In this document: positions 5,458-5,849 of the stretch, in pieces
Numbering within the stretch: position 1 is the stretch's first letter
Layout of the letters: each line of letters starts with the position of its first letter
From: an uncultured Eubacteriales bacterium
GTDB lineage: Bacteria; Bacillota_I; Bacilli_A; RF39; UBA660
Direction of reading: 5' to 3'
Length of the DNA: 5,849 bases
Assembly (NCBI GenBank): GCA_900321795.1
Contig: ONXO01000048.1
Coordinates: forward strand, 1 to 5,849
Program-made: the position numbers and the translations under genes
Notes under the pieces: model-generated
Seen by the model: the letters and a program-made list of their open reading frames with translations, nothing else
What the model was told of the DNA's origin: nothing
Databases searched by the model: none

Positions 5458-5849
5458 ATGGAAAAAATAAATAAAACACCTATTAGAACTTGTGAGCATT
5501 ATAAGATTAATGACTTTACTATAGATAAATCTTATTTTGAAAAAGAGGCTGATGAGTTTTGTAACTTCAGTCACGAAGGCATATATTTATATGAAATAAA
5601 TGATACTTTTTCTTTAAAATATGGTTTAGGTAATGAAGCTTTGAAGCAAGTGAATGAAAATCATAATTTAAAGCTTATGATTTGCCCTTTTGATAAACAT
5701 TCTAAAATTATGTTTAATTTAGATGAAAGTCACCATATTTTAATTGATGATTTGACTTTAAAACTAGAAAGAGATACTGAATTGGTTATAGATTATAGGA
5801 GTAAAAATCTTAAAGAATGTTATCATAATGGAGTTATAAGGATTAATGC
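5458..5849 (+). CDS. sufD: SufD, Fe-S cluster assembly protein, N-terminal part (3' end outside window)
   Basis: The first 130 codons of a frame that runs off the window end. ATG 5458 follows the sufB stop by one base; AAGGGAG (5440-5446) lies 11 nt upstream and a weaker TAGG 5 nt upstream, so coupling to sufB is likely. SufD forms the heterodimer with SufB that carries the cluster site at their interface. Evidence is the position after sufB, the SufD-like opening TPIRTCEHYKINDF (residues 7-20), and the start of a beta-helix from about residue 88 including ECYHNGVIRI (119-128), comparable to the FHNG-type motif common in SufD. The region before the beta-helix is short, suggesting a compact SufD of the kind found next to sufCB in low-GC bacteria. 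Identity leans partly on context. Confidence 0.82.
   Translation, partial: MEKINKTPIRTCEHYKINDFTIDKSYFEKEADEFCNFSHEGIYLYEINDTFSLKYGLGNEALKQVNENHNLKLMICPFDKHSKIMFNLDESHHILIDDLTLKLERDTELVIDYRSKNLKECYHNGVIRIN

Noticed and set aside
5377..5574. 65-codon reverse-strand frame across the sufB-sufD junction
   Set aside because: It is antisense to the conserved SufB C-terminus and the SufD start, with no RBS or domain signal.

Overview
The window is AT-rich (roughly 27-28% G+C by eye) and codes entirely on the + strand. It uses strong AGGAGG-type ribosome binding sites, TATAAT-like promoters and short intrinsic terminators, and TGG serves as the tryptophan codon (standard code). Together with the SecA tail, the OatA/Adr-type membrane acyltransferase and a sufC-sufB-sufD gene order, this points to a low-G+C Firmicutes/Bacillota or a related standard-code Bacilli/Mollicutes-like lineage. 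The species cannot be read from the sequence.

Layout. Positions 2-211 hold the last 69 codons of secA, closed by a 12-bp hairpin terminator (217-268). A promoter inside or just after the terminator's T tract (271-299) drives a 750-residue membrane acyltransferase (324-2576). This protein has an 11-helix acyltransferase-3 domain, a coiled-coil stalk, an intact SGNH esterase/acetyltransferase domain, and then what appears to be a second, decayed SGNH copy. A hairpin with a T5 tail overlaps its stop codon (2568-2595). Next comes a poorly initiated 66-codon reading frame (2581-2781), whose stop overlaps another small terminator (2780-2797).

From 2799 onward is a compact iron-sulfur cluster assembly (SUF) operon. 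It has a near-consensus promoter (2799-2827), an inverted-repeat operator candidate over the start of transcription (2827-2844), a DtxR/MntR-family regulator (2856-3332), sufC (3313-4047), sufB (4056-5456) and the start of sufD (5458 to the window end). The regulator and sufC overlap by 20 nt, sufC and sufB are 8 nt apart, and sufB and sufD are 1 nt apart, so the genes are probably co-transcribed and translationally coupled. SufB, SufC and SufD form the SufBC2D scaffold; sufS and sufU would be expected beyond the window edge.

The most unusual item is the regulator. It keeps the DtxR/MntR winged helix and dimerization segment but lacks essentially all metal ligands of MntR, and it carries a C-terminal Cys-x8-Cys-x2-Cys cluster. 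Its position as first gene of a SUF operon, with a palindrome over its own promoter, suggests a DtxR-fold protein converted into an Fe-S or thiol sensor of the operon. That function is inferred, not shown. The second point of interest is the tandem SGNH arrangement, with a predicted catalytically dead second copy.
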